The translations under genes and the position numbers were made by a program. A stretch of 64,000 nucleotides of DNA, taken from Amphibalanus amphitrite. Its lineage: Eukaryota > Arthropoda > Thecostraca > Balanomorpha > Balanidae. The stretch is taken from NCBI RefSeq assembly GCF_019059575.1, contig NW_024881970.1:1-64000 (forward strand), in the 5' to 3' direction. Of the stretch, positions 1-9,438 are shown in pieces; position 1 is the stretch's first letter; each line of letters starts with the position of its first letter. Under the pieces are notes generated by a model, which was not told the DNA's origin, searched no databases, and saw only the letters and a program-made list of their open reading frames with translations.

Positions 1-2076
1 CGGCATCAGTGCGGTCATTTGCCGGTCAAACATTGATGTGGTTGCCGAAAAGACCGAGTGTAGACTGACGCTCCCAGAGAGCGTACAGGGCGCGCAGGGC
101 ACACGCTCATATAAGGAGTCGCCTGAGAACGACGGTGAAGAAAACAATTATGAATCGATAGCATGAGCTAGTCCAGTCTGTTCCGCGTCAATCTATTTCA
201 ATTCTTTGTCAACTTTAAATGCAAGAACAACATCCCAAAACCACGAGAACAGCATCCTATGTGTAATGGAATAGCCACCATGATTGCTCAAAGCGCTCAA
301 AGTAACGCATTACCGTACCTGTGAGCCTGGAGAGAGTGCCGAACTCGACGATGAAAGTGCCCACGCCGGCAGTACAGGTGATGGGTGTTTCGCCCGGGGG
401 AACGCCGTACCGCAGGTTCACCGTGCCGTACGGCATACCTGGGGAAATGACGGGTTAGATGAAAGGTTAGACGGGGGTCACATGGTCATATGGATGATCA
501 CATAGTCAGACTTAGATCATAGGCTTATATGACATGCCGCTGGATCAGACCAATAGCCATGCCATTATATAGAACATGTCACACAGAAGATCACATAAAC
601 TGATGGTCAGATGAAGTGTCACAGGGTCAGGCAGAGGTTAGTAGGCTAAAGTACGTACACAGCTGGAATCACCAGACCACACGATCACACCATAGCAGAC
701 CTGCACTGATGTGCATGGGCATCACGAGTCCTCACCGGTGGGCGTGTCGAAGGCGGGCAGGATCCGGTCGGCCACATCCACAGCCAGTGCCAGTAGCGGT
801 CCGTTGCAGGGCCAGCCGGGCGGCAGCGGCGCACCACCCCTGTGGGTTATATTAGTGAGAGTAAACCATACATACCACAGCAGTCTGTTACAAAATAGGC
901 TAGCCCTGCGGCAGCGCCACGCCGCCCCTGCAGGACATTTGAGCGGAACGAAGCCTTCTCAACAAAACGAGAAAAAAATGGTATGAGCGGCTCGGCCCGG
1001 CACCGCCCGCTAGCGCACGTATAGGACTCACTCTCTCGCTCACTCTCGCTGGTAAGTCTAAGAGTAACTGACCTGTCGAGCATCAGGTGGGCGCTGAGCA
1101 GTCCGCCCACCACCCGAATGTTGGTCTCAAACACGGACACGTTGATGTTGAGGTCCATGTCCGAGTGGGACGTCACAATCAGCTCAGCCACCCGTCGAAA
1201 CTCGCTGGGGGTAAGTGGGCGGGACAGAAAGGTAAGAATGGAACAGCGTCCTTTCACGGGTGTTTGTACAGTGATCGATCGTTTAAAAACACTTCGTCAT
1301 TGGAAGAATGGCCTATTTTAGTCCAGCATCGCACATTACTGAACACCGAACACCACACATGATTCCATGCAAATTTTTCCCGAATCAATGCAGCGGAGAA
1401 TCTGATATCCTGCCATTCCCGTACTATTCATTTACGCAATGACCACGAAGATCGGTGTTGACACGCTGTGCCTTCTCGCCATCACTTGCTATGAGCCCTT
1501 TAGGGCCATCTGACGCGTCCTGAATGGTTTTCTGCTACCGTCTTACCTGTTATTTCCCATGACGGCCAGTGTGTCGAGCGCGTCGATCAGCGTCAGCGAG
1601 TACGATCCCCAGGTGTCGATACCGTCACAGGTGAGCGGCCGCAGCTCGTCCAGCGGGTAGGCGTGGCGCAGGTAGCCCTCGTACGAGTGCTGAAACATCT
1701 CCCGCACCTCGTCCCTGCGGCAGACGGCGGCGATCCACAAACGATGGTGGCAACAGACATCGCTGGTGAGGTGACAGACGAGTGTGGACCGGAGAATAGT
1801 GGACCGGAAAATCGCAGTAGATGCAAACTAATAAAGAATACCAACTTTTCACCAGTAGGTAGCCTCGAAATAGTAGTTTTGTCACTCTCCAAGCAAAATC
1901 GTCATTCATAATACAAGAACATGACCACTGCATGTTTAGGCATACAAGTCTGAAAGCAAATACAGTAAATTAAGCACCTACCGAAGTCGAGCCAACCTTT
2001 CCCTTGTGAATTCTTCAAAGGCATTTACAGAAAAATGGAGAAATAATAAACACAATGCTGAGTACCAAAAATTCAT
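1..2076 (-). CDS. EDEM2: EDEM2, ER degradation-enhancing alpha-mannosidase-like protein 2 (5' part, cut by window edge)
   Basis: GH47-family ER lectin/mannosidase that trims N-glycans of misfolded glycoproteins and commits them to ER-associated degradation. Six exons are visible: 2076-1982 (start ATG and a hydrophobic signal peptide, [19 protein letters not shown]), 1714-1547, 1204-1073, 839-736, 438-319 and 122 to the edge. Phases match at each junction and introns follow GT/AG. Family motifs: [45 protein letters not shown] (with the glutamate regarded as catalytic), [17 protein letters not shown] and [10 protein letters not shown]. The short spacing between [10 protein letters not shown] and DTWG, without the insertion of EDEM1 and EDEM3, points to EDEM2. 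The exon at 122-1 reads in frame only if single bases were lost near 101, 29, 16 and 7, so it carries frameshifts or base-calling gaps. About 230 of the expected 550-600 residues are in the window. Exons 1-5 are clean. Confidence 0.94.
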
Positions 2077-2269
2077 CTTTGCTTGATGGTTGTAACTGTT
2101 TAATCACGTCAATTGCATAAGCTTCTCATACTTGTTGGCAAAACTATCTTATCTTCATCTGAAATACTGAGAATTAAACAAAGGTCAACAGACTTAATTA
2201 CCCACCCTCGTACCAGAAATATAAAAACATCTCTATGAAGATATATGTATTTCAAAAGCATGTGCTGTA

Positions 2270-2345
2270 GCTTAGTTTGTACCTACCTAGAGCACAGGAC
2301 TTTTGGCAGTGAGAGGGATCAGGTTCAAGACATTCTTGGCTCTGG
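2270..2345 (+). repeat. tRNA-derived SINE-like head
   Basis: The stretch has an A-box-like TAGCTTAGT, then TAGAGCAC, a TTT where an anticodon would sit, and a B-box-like GGTTCAAGAC about 50 bases on. That is the internal RNA polymerase III promoter layout of a tRNA or tRNA-derived SINE. The stems do not fold into a clean cloverleaf, so it is not called a tRNA gene. The 3' limit of the element is not visible. Confidence 0.4.
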
Positions 2346-2741
2346 CACTCAACATCATGAGACCTGATGGGAATGGTCAAGGCCCTAGAATGGTCTGCAG
2401 TTCAAATTGGTGGGATCAGCAGCAGCCAAGTGGTATCAGTTGAGAGAGATGGACCATGTCTGGATGGTGTTAGGTGGGCACACTGAACTTCAGCCTCTGT
2501 GATGCATTGCAAATTATTTACTTGGGTAGGTAGGTACCTGGGAAAGTGCAATCTGGAGGTAAGGGTCAGGCCTGCAAAACACTGACAATCTCTGCTTATA
2601 GCACTAGTTCTAGTTCTTTCAATCTGCTCATTGAAACATTTGAGCCAAATTCATCACAAAGGTATAACTATAAGATATTGGCAACATGTAGTGTTTGACA
2701 GCACTAATGTTTATAAATTATGCTAAGAAATATGAGTAGCT

Positions 2742-2971
2742 GTAAAGCAGACGTCACACTTGTTTTTTGCGACCAAGGAGAGACGCTAATCACTAGGTAT
2801 ACCCAGAGATGCTTTCTAATCAAATCAAACCAAAGTCCAAACCTAACCAAACCTGACCTAACCTTACCTACAACCTAACATCTACCACCGAACACCTAAG
2901 ACATACAACCTACAACTTAACCTAAAGCGCCTTTCCTTGGTTGCAAAAAACAAGTGTAACGTCTGCTTTAC
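2742..2971. mobile_element. MITE-like element with about 46-bp terminal inverted repeats
   Basis: The left end begins GTAAAGCAGACGTCACACTT and the right end is its reverse complement with a few substitutions over about 46 bases (variants at GTC/GTT, GCG/GCA, GAGAGAC/AAAGGC). The 230-bp element encodes no protein. Its interior is rich in CCTAACC-like words. I could not find a convincing target duplication. The class of transposon is unknown. Confidence 0.7.
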
Positions 2972-2984
2972 TAGGTGGTAGGTA

Positions 2985-3266
2985 CACTCGGGCGCAGATT
3001 GATGTTCCACCACTCCCTACCCATCGGGCTCCCATGGCCCAACACTGGCTGCTGCCAGTGGCAGCACTGGCACTGGCAGGCAGTGCTGAGCAGTGCTGAG
3101 GGCAGGCAACACTGGAAGCAGCCAGTGCTGAGCCATGGTGATGGGAGCCCGATGGGTCGGTAGGGAGTGGTGGAACATCCAATCTGCCCCCAAGTGTACC
3201 ACAACCCAGCAATGCAATGTGGTGGAACATCCAATCTGCCCCCAAGTGTACCACAACCCAGCAAAG
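2985..3266. repeat. Palindromic repeat with tandemly duplicated right arm
   Basis: A left arm (about 2985-3036, through GATGTTCCACCACTCCC and ATCGGGCTCCCAT) returns in reverse complement at about 3139-3205. The outer part of the right arm (GGTGGAACATCCAATC through CCACAACCCAGCAA) is then repeated head to tail at about 3168-3213 and 3220-3264. The centre is rich in CACTGGCA/CAGTGCTGAG words. It abuts the MITE at 2742-2971, so the two may form one composite. No coding capacity. Confidence 0.7.
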
Positions 3267-3305
3267 CATTGCAATCATTACATTACAGCCATTCGGGATT
3301 TATCT

Positions 3306-3790
3306 AATGGGGGTTTAAAGTTAAAGGGACCCTCCCACCTTCAAAAAAGTTAATGAATTGGCACGAAAGTGATGTCGCTCGGTTCAGAAAGAGCGAAAAC
3401 GAATATCTACCAAATTTCATCGAAAAATATTCACCGGTTTTCAAGATATTATACTTTTACTTTTGTTTACTTTTTGGGATCTCCGCTGTTCCTAGCGACT
3501 TTATTTGAAAGTGCGGCATTTTTTGCGCGCAAAGCAGCATATACCACCGCGTGCTACCAAACGTTTTAGTCAAAGATTTAAAAATCGTTAGATCTCCGCT
3601 GACGTCACAAATTCTAAGGGGGCATACCAATGCACTAGCCCCTTAGAATCCGAAAACTGCAAGTTTGAAATTCCATATCTCCGAATTAAGGCTCTCTCTA
3701 TCGCCTGGATAAAAATAGGCCCCGCCCATCCCAATCAGCTGCTGCATGACGAGTTGATGACGACAGCCACTACTTACCAGCAACCAATCT
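3306..3790 (-). repeat. Dispersed repeat, longer copy
   Basis: Read on the minus strand, this block ends with AAGGTGGGAGGGTCCCTTTAA and contains CGATAGAGAGAGCC followed by TTAATTCGG. Both landmarks recur in the same order on the plus strand at 7850-8050. The middle of this copy is absent from the shorter one. No reading frame with a recognisable product. Confidence 0.45.
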
Positions 3791-4177
3791 AGGGATAGCG
3801 TACTTGACAGTAATGGTGCAGCGGTTGCAAAATATTACATTGTTATTCAAACGGTTTTTGCTTTTAGGGCCTTGTTAGATGAGGATGAGGTTAGATTAGA
3901 TGAGGTGTTGATGAAGGCAGGTATTTTTTTTAAATTTTGACAATTTTTTGCCCTTGTTTTACTTAATAGCTGAACCCGGGACCACCTGAAGTCTAAACCT
4001 TATTTTATATAACATGTCAATGCTGATGCTGTCTTGAAATGTGAAATTTAGACAATGGTAATAGGAATAATGAATAGCAATTTCACCAACAACATTTTAA
4101 TCTCTAGGAAGTGCAATTAAAATTAAAATCACTGTCTGCCACACTGCTCCATCCTGGTCATGCAACCAACGTTCATG
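3791..4177. other. Intergenic, nothing recognised
   Basis: AT-rich DNA between repeats; no exon-like segment, RNA gene or repeat boundary was found here. Confidence 0.5.
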
Positions 4178-4334
4178 GGTGGTGTTTCACGGCAGAGCAC
4201 GCACTGCAGTGCTCAGCACTGCAGTGCGCTGCGTGTGTCAGAGCATTGGGTTTCCATGGCAGTGTCAACAAACTTCACTGTGACGCTAAGCTATGACAGC
4301 ATCCCAGAACGCTGCACGCTGCGGTACCAGCACC
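4178..4334. mobile_element. Decayed relative of the 13889-14042 MITE
   Basis: The block starts GGTGGTGTTTCACGG and carries TTGGGTTTCCATGG then GTCAACAA, the same landmarks in the same order as the intact MITE at 13889-14042. Its length (about 157) is close to that copy's 154. The right end (ACGCTGCACGCTGCGGTACC) is a diverged inverted repeat. No target duplication survives, which fits an old insertion. Confidence 0.55.
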
Positions 4335-5259
4335 AGCAGCATGCTAGCAGTATTTGAACTCAAACCTCTGTTCTTGGTACGGTTTTTCAGAACCTCTCAC
4401 TCTGTTCCAAACGCGATTGATCATAAACTAAGAGATCACATGCAACGTCATTTGAGTGATGCTATGGTATGCCGTAGCTACCAGTGCACACAGTGTCTGG
4501 ATGGTGAAACAGGGCCATTATTAATCACATTTGCTTTGCTTTGTTTCAGCAGAAACCTGTCTGCACATGGGAGGAGCGCAACAAAAGCCCATCAAGTTCA
4601 TGCATGGCAGTGGATCTCAACAGGAGAAAACCAGAAAGAACATGGATGCTTGTAGATTGCAGTTGTACACTGCTGTTATCACCTGATGTGCGTGGCTGGC
4701 ATTGCTCCTGGCAAGAACCACCTGCAAGTGATGAGATGGTGCCTCAGTCGTTGAGTGTGCTGCAGTGTGAGAGGTGCCCTGATCTCTACTTTGTGATGGG
4801 TTTCCATTGGAGGTTCAACTGAGAAGTGAGAACTGACTGTGACCATGCTTGAGCATGCCAGTGGAGCTTTACATGCTTAGGGCAGCTTTTGAACAGATGC
4901 TGACCATGGCATGTCCCATCCAGTTATCACGTGCACAGAATGGTGGGGGGAGGGCAACTCTGGGCTCTTGAGTCAGCCCTACTGCACAGGGGGTACAGAT
5001 GGCCGCTTACGTTTGGTGTGTCTTGCACTGCATTATCAAGCCCAGTCTGCGCCACAGGCAATGGGTCGGGCTGCACTATATTAAAGGCAGACTATCTTGC
5101 AAAGGAGGCTGGCATCCTCTCCCATAATGACACACCAATTGGCAATCATCGCTGCGATGATCACGAGGGTGTCCGCTTATCTAACATGGTGAGGTGGAGA
5201 GCCAGTTCAAGCTGGCCTGAGGGATGGTTTTACTTCATCTGAGGCCCCCTTTCCCCGCC
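4335..5259. other. Intergenic, nothing recognised
   Basis: Moderately AT-rich DNA with many CAGTG/CACTG words. Short open frames exist but none shows a conserved domain or exon-like ends. Confidence 0.5.
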
Positions 5260-5780
5260 TGCCAGGTCCGGTCAAACGACCGCTTCACAGTGAACGACTT
5301 GCAGTGGATGCCGTCCCACAGCGCAACGAGCTCGCCGACCAGAGGCGGCGGCCAAGAGGCGGCCGCGCTCCCCCAGTCGACGGTCCCGGTGGACGTCGGC
5401 AACGCCCACCGCGCGACCATCAGATCGGCTCGCGACAGCGCCGTCGCCGACTGACCGCATGACTGGTATCTGTTCTTGATGTGGGACCGACTGCCACCGC
5501 CGGTCGCGGAAGGGCATCGCTCATCGGCCATCGACGTCCGCCAGCTTCGCGTGGGTCACTGTTCGGGCTGCCACCAATACACCGAATCGGATGGAACCCT
5601 GTCGGCGAATGCCGGCGGTGCCCCGACATCGACTGCGCGGCGGCCAGTGCATCGCGTGCCGGGAGGAGGCTGGCACCCCCGATCGGTCATTGGTCACAAA
5701 CCGTGTCCCAGCTCATGACTGCATCCAGCGCAGCTCTGTGAGATGTTCTGCAGCTGCTGCAGTCTGCCGCGTGTGTTGAA
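5260..5780 (+). mobile_element. Degenerate 3' end of a non-LTR retrotransposon (RNase H / zinc-knuckle remnant)
   Basis: A GC-rich island in AT-rich DNA. Across shifting frames it reads LQWMPSHS then NELADQ, resembling the RNase H signature LQWVPxHxGIxGNExAD, followed by a Cys-rich stretch (CRRCPDIDC, CIACREEA, TPD) like the terminal zinc knuckle of I/Jockey/R1-type elements. It is broken by several frame changes and is non-functional. Family assignment is tentative; the same layout is clearer at 13360-15083. Confidence 0.5.
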
Positions 5781-6175
5781 AGAAGAATGAACATGAGAAA
5801 ACCTCAAAACTTTATGCCTATTCGTAATTGACCAGTATTGGAATAAGTTTGGATTTTGAGAATTTGTGTCCCTGTGCTTGTGCCTGTGTGGAAAGGCATG
5901 CTTTACGGTGTACCATCTCAATGTCAAATCCCGGCTGCGCTGTGCGGATTTGTGCGGCTGCTGACAGGCCACCTGGGTGCCAACGTATGTGCGAATCCGC
6001 GAATACGTTGTGTTTCGTCAGTCAGTATCGTTCTGAAAATATTGACTGCAATAGGCTATATAGCGTATGACGGTTCAGCCCAGCAGTAATAACTGACCAT
6101 TGATTGGGCGAATTTTGTGTGGTGGTTCGCTAATACATAACCTAAAGACAGATGCTGATTATTTAGGGACATATT

Positions 6176-6560
6176 TGTGTTATGAGGTTATCGGTGGAGC
6201 CAACAAATAACAAAATGTACTTACTTTTATTGACGTTTCGGTTTCAAACAACCTTCGTCAGAATAGAATTACAAGTTACGTCTCATATTTCAAAAATGCA
6301 CATATTTCAAACACACTGAGAACATAGCAGAGATAAATTCACGTTCAAGTCACGTTCCACGAAGACTTTAAACATAGCCAGTGTTGACGCAGTTTGAATT
6401 TATCTCTGCTATGTTCTCAGTGTGTTTGAAATATGTGCATTTTTGAAATATGAGACGTAACTTGTAATTCTATTCTGACGAAGGTTGTTTGAAACCGAAA
6501 CGTCAATAAAAGTAAGTACATTTTGTTATTTGTTGGCTCCACCGATAACCTCATAACACA
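6176..6560. mobile_element. Fold-back element with perfect 166-bp arms and a hammerhead-like core in each arm
   Basis: The left arm (6176-6341) and right arm (6395-6560) are reverse complements without a mismatch that I can see, around a 53-base loop. Each arm carries CTGACGA, a short GGTT/AACC hairpin, CCGAAAC and GTC (right arm about 6474-6504). These match the order of the hammerhead ribozyme core CUGANGA, stem II, GAAA, UH. A short helix I (TATT with AATA) can form around them. Such motifs are known from Penelope-like elements and retrozymes. The word ACATAACCTAAAGA occurs just outside both ends. No protein is encoded. Self-cleavage is inference. Confidence 0.8.
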
Positions 6561-7379
6561 TAACCTAAAGAGTGTTTTGCCGGAATCGTTTAGTAGCAGA
6601 ACTGACCGGAATATCAGTAGAATGCAACGGTTTGAATCGTTAATTTGTTGAAACGATTGTTCTCTGAGACCACTGTGTAACTTTTGACCTGAGAATCACC
6701 AATTATAACGACAATGGGGAAGCAGTAGGCACTGTAGAGTGTAGGCAACACTATATAGTTGGCACACTTACGGAAGCACACGACTTACGCAGTGGACATC
6801 TGCATCATGCATGTTAAGGTTTACTGGGAATAGTGAGAAATTAGTCAGAATATAACTGACTACGGAAAATAGGCGATATTTCCTATTGAGCTGGGGCGGA
6901 GAGGGGGAGGGGACGTGTGGTCAGCTATGCCAATAATTCATTCTCTTTATGCAGTTGTGTAAAAGGGCGTCCGTTTTTGGGTGAGACCTTCCCCATCGGC
7001 CATTTCCAAGTTAAATCGTGGTGGAGAGTCTGGAGACCTCAGCCTCGGTAGTCGGTACCCTGCGCGCTGCGCCACCTTGCGAAACATAAAGCAGCAGTCC
7101 TGACATCTACAGGCGTGACTTTTCATGAAAGCGCGGATGTGTTCGCGCTTATGCGAAGAAAATTCTTCCAAGTATGGTTGATAATGAGATTGATTGTTGT
7201 CATTGATTTATTAATTCATTGGCAAAAGTACCCTAATAAATCGGTAAAGTAGCTTGAACTGTATCGTATTTCCTTGGAAAAAAATGACGAACTCATCCTA
7301 AGACATGTTGACAACATCATGTTGAGCGCTGACGTTCCATGTATGGGACTGCTGTGGTGTGGTGTGTGTTCCATGTGTG
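6561..7379. other. Intergenic, nothing recognised
   Basis: Mixed-composition DNA without a supportable gene. A minus-strand stretch near 7020-7090 has a GTGGCGCAGCG word like a tRNA A-box, but no B-box or acceptor stem is seen. Confidence 0.45.
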
Positions 7380-7441
7380 CTCACATATGTTTCAAGGATG
7401 GAACGAAATAAAGGGCATTATTATTATTATTATTATTAAGA
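7380..7441 (+). repeat. Retrotransposon-like 3' tail with (ATT)n microsatellite
   Basis: GGAACGAAATAAAGGGC runs into seven ATT units, the kind of simple-repeat tail left at the 3' end of non-LTR retrotransposons. No body of an element is recognisable upstream. Confidence 0.4.
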
Positions 7442-7849
7442 CATCCAGATTATTGGATGCGTTCGTCAGTTGTAAGTAGTTCAAGTTTTTGGGAAAATTT
7501 GCTTGTGGAAAATCATAATATTTCAAAGATATGCCTATTTTCGAATAATTTATGCATTTATCTGCATTGAAAAATGATTGTAAAGCAAAAGTGCAAAAGA
7601 TTATATTGTCAACTTATTTTCTCAAATCACAATTTACGAACGCACAAAACTCCAGCTTTTTATTTAGTGCGTGTGCGAATTGCGGTCAAGAAAAAATATT
7701 TAAACTGTCTATATCCCTCTTAAAACAATGAAGGATGAATGAGGAAAACGCTGTTTTGAATAATTGTATATTTATTTTTTCTTAATTAAGCAAAAGTACA
7801 AAATTTTCAACTATTATTACATTTGCTCTCACAAAACCCATCACTTTTT
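7442..7849. other. Intergenic, nothing recognised
   Basis: Strongly AT-rich sequence with no exon-like or RNA-like segment. Confidence 0.5.
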
Positions 7850-8050
7850 AGCATGACGTCATGTCAGCCAAATTTACTAGCGCCATCTCTGGAGAGCATC
7901 TTTCGAAACCTCCAGACGATAGAGAGAGCCCGAATTAAAGCATTTGTCGATGTTGTGAGTGCCCAAACCGGTATTTGCAGGCCATGGCCACCAATTTGGC
8001 TATCTCAACTCAAAACTTATGTTAAGGTGGGAGTGTCCCTAGTTTAAATT
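7850..8050 (+). repeat. Dispersed repeat, shorter copy
   Basis: Contains CGATAGAGAGAGCC followed by CGAATTAAAG and ends with AAGGTGGGAGTGTCCCTAGTT. The same landmarks occur in reverse orientation at 3306-3790. It may be an internally deleted non-autonomous element. Confidence 0.45.
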
Positions 8051-9438
8051 TAACTTGAAAATATTTCATTTATTTCAAACGCCAACAATATTTATACAAA
8101 ATCAATCACATCACAATCAAGGCAATACCATGGATAAGAGGGCAATACGCATATATAAAACATTTATGTTCAAACTATGGCTCAAACCAAACAATTTTAA
8201 ACATTTGAACAAACATAAACAGATTTCAACAAATCAGAACGCTACACTTCGAACTAAACCTGAACATTGAACAGATAATTGCATTCTTGTTTGTCTCATT
8301 AGCGCATTATACGTCTGGTACTCGGATTGCTTCCAAGTTCCAAATGAAGAGAAGTACTACTTTACTTCTCCAGCGAGCTTAATTGTCGTGAGATCGTGGA
8401 AGATCTGAGTTAGGTCTTGCATCCAACATTGCACTGCAGGGAGAAGAGAATGGAGTATGGGCCGTATGGGCCAAATGACATGAGTCTACTATACTATAGG
8501 TCGTAAGCCAGGCCGTTTTATGTATCCTTGGCTAGGCTCAAGGCTTCTGAATCCGCAAGGCCGTCTGCCGCGTACGTACCTACATTGTTGATGTGCAATG
8601 CGCATCATTGCATGACCCTTTGTAAGAGAAGGCGTGCACCAATAAGGTTGAGACTTGAGACTTGAGAGGCTTCAGTATTGGCAGGCTTCTCGTTAGTCGT
8701 TACTTCCTATTCACGGTCTAGCCTCCAGTATAACTAAGGGGTGCGTGACAATGATCTCACCAACGCCAGATGATCTCACCAACGCCAGAACTACAGAGTT
8801 GCATGAACGGCGGACAAGGGCAATCGCGGTATCATAGGCTTTTTTAGGTAGAGGTAGATACGGCGTAGACTGGCAGCTGAGTGAATCTTGGCACCCAGTG
8901 AAAAGCGTGCGACGATTGAGTACCTGAATAGTATTTTGAACAGCATTGATGACATTTTATTTTACATTTAAATGACAATGCGAGTAGGTACACATGAATT
9001 TAAATATATTCCATATTGTTATTTCTCACATTCACCAAAGGCCATGATGCTTCTCACTAGAAGTTCATATATGACATTATTATGAATTCACGAGCATGAC
9101 ATATGTTTATGCCACAAATAAAATGAACATAAAGCACTACAAAGTGCACATACACTTACTAAATGGCATGTAGCTGCAAGCATGAACAATTACTGTCACT
9201 TGGTGCCCATAAGCATCAGCACTAGTCGGGCACAGCCGGGCACCGGGTTCAGTAACAGTCTACATTCATTGATGGTTTGCAAGTCGATGGTACACAACAC
9301 TGAATATGCGCCGGACACCAGTCGTATCGTATAGCAGTTTAGTTCACCGGCAATTCATCACACCGAGCGGACGAGCCGCCCAATCCCGACCTCACCACAC
9401 CGGAGCGGGCACGGACAGCCCACGGCCCTCCCTCTCCG
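8051..9438. other. Intergenic DNA downstream of ANAPC10
   Basis: AT-rich DNA holding the probable ANAPC10 3' UTR at its right end. A 19-20 bp unit (ATGATCTCACCAACGCCAG) is repeated twice at about 8751-8790. On the minus strand an AATAAA lies about 480 bases beyond the ANAPC10 stop (near 8955-8960) and could be its poly(A) signal. No other gene is seen. Confidence 0.45.

Noticed and set aside
3168..3264. Two near-identical units suggestive of a CRISPR array or satellite
   Set aside because: Only two head-to-tail copies, part of a palindromic element in an animal genome; no spacers of uniform length.
7020..7095. Possible tRNA gene on the minus strand (GTGGCGCAGCG)
   Set aside because: Only an A-box-like word; no B-box, acceptor stem or anticodon arm could be formed.
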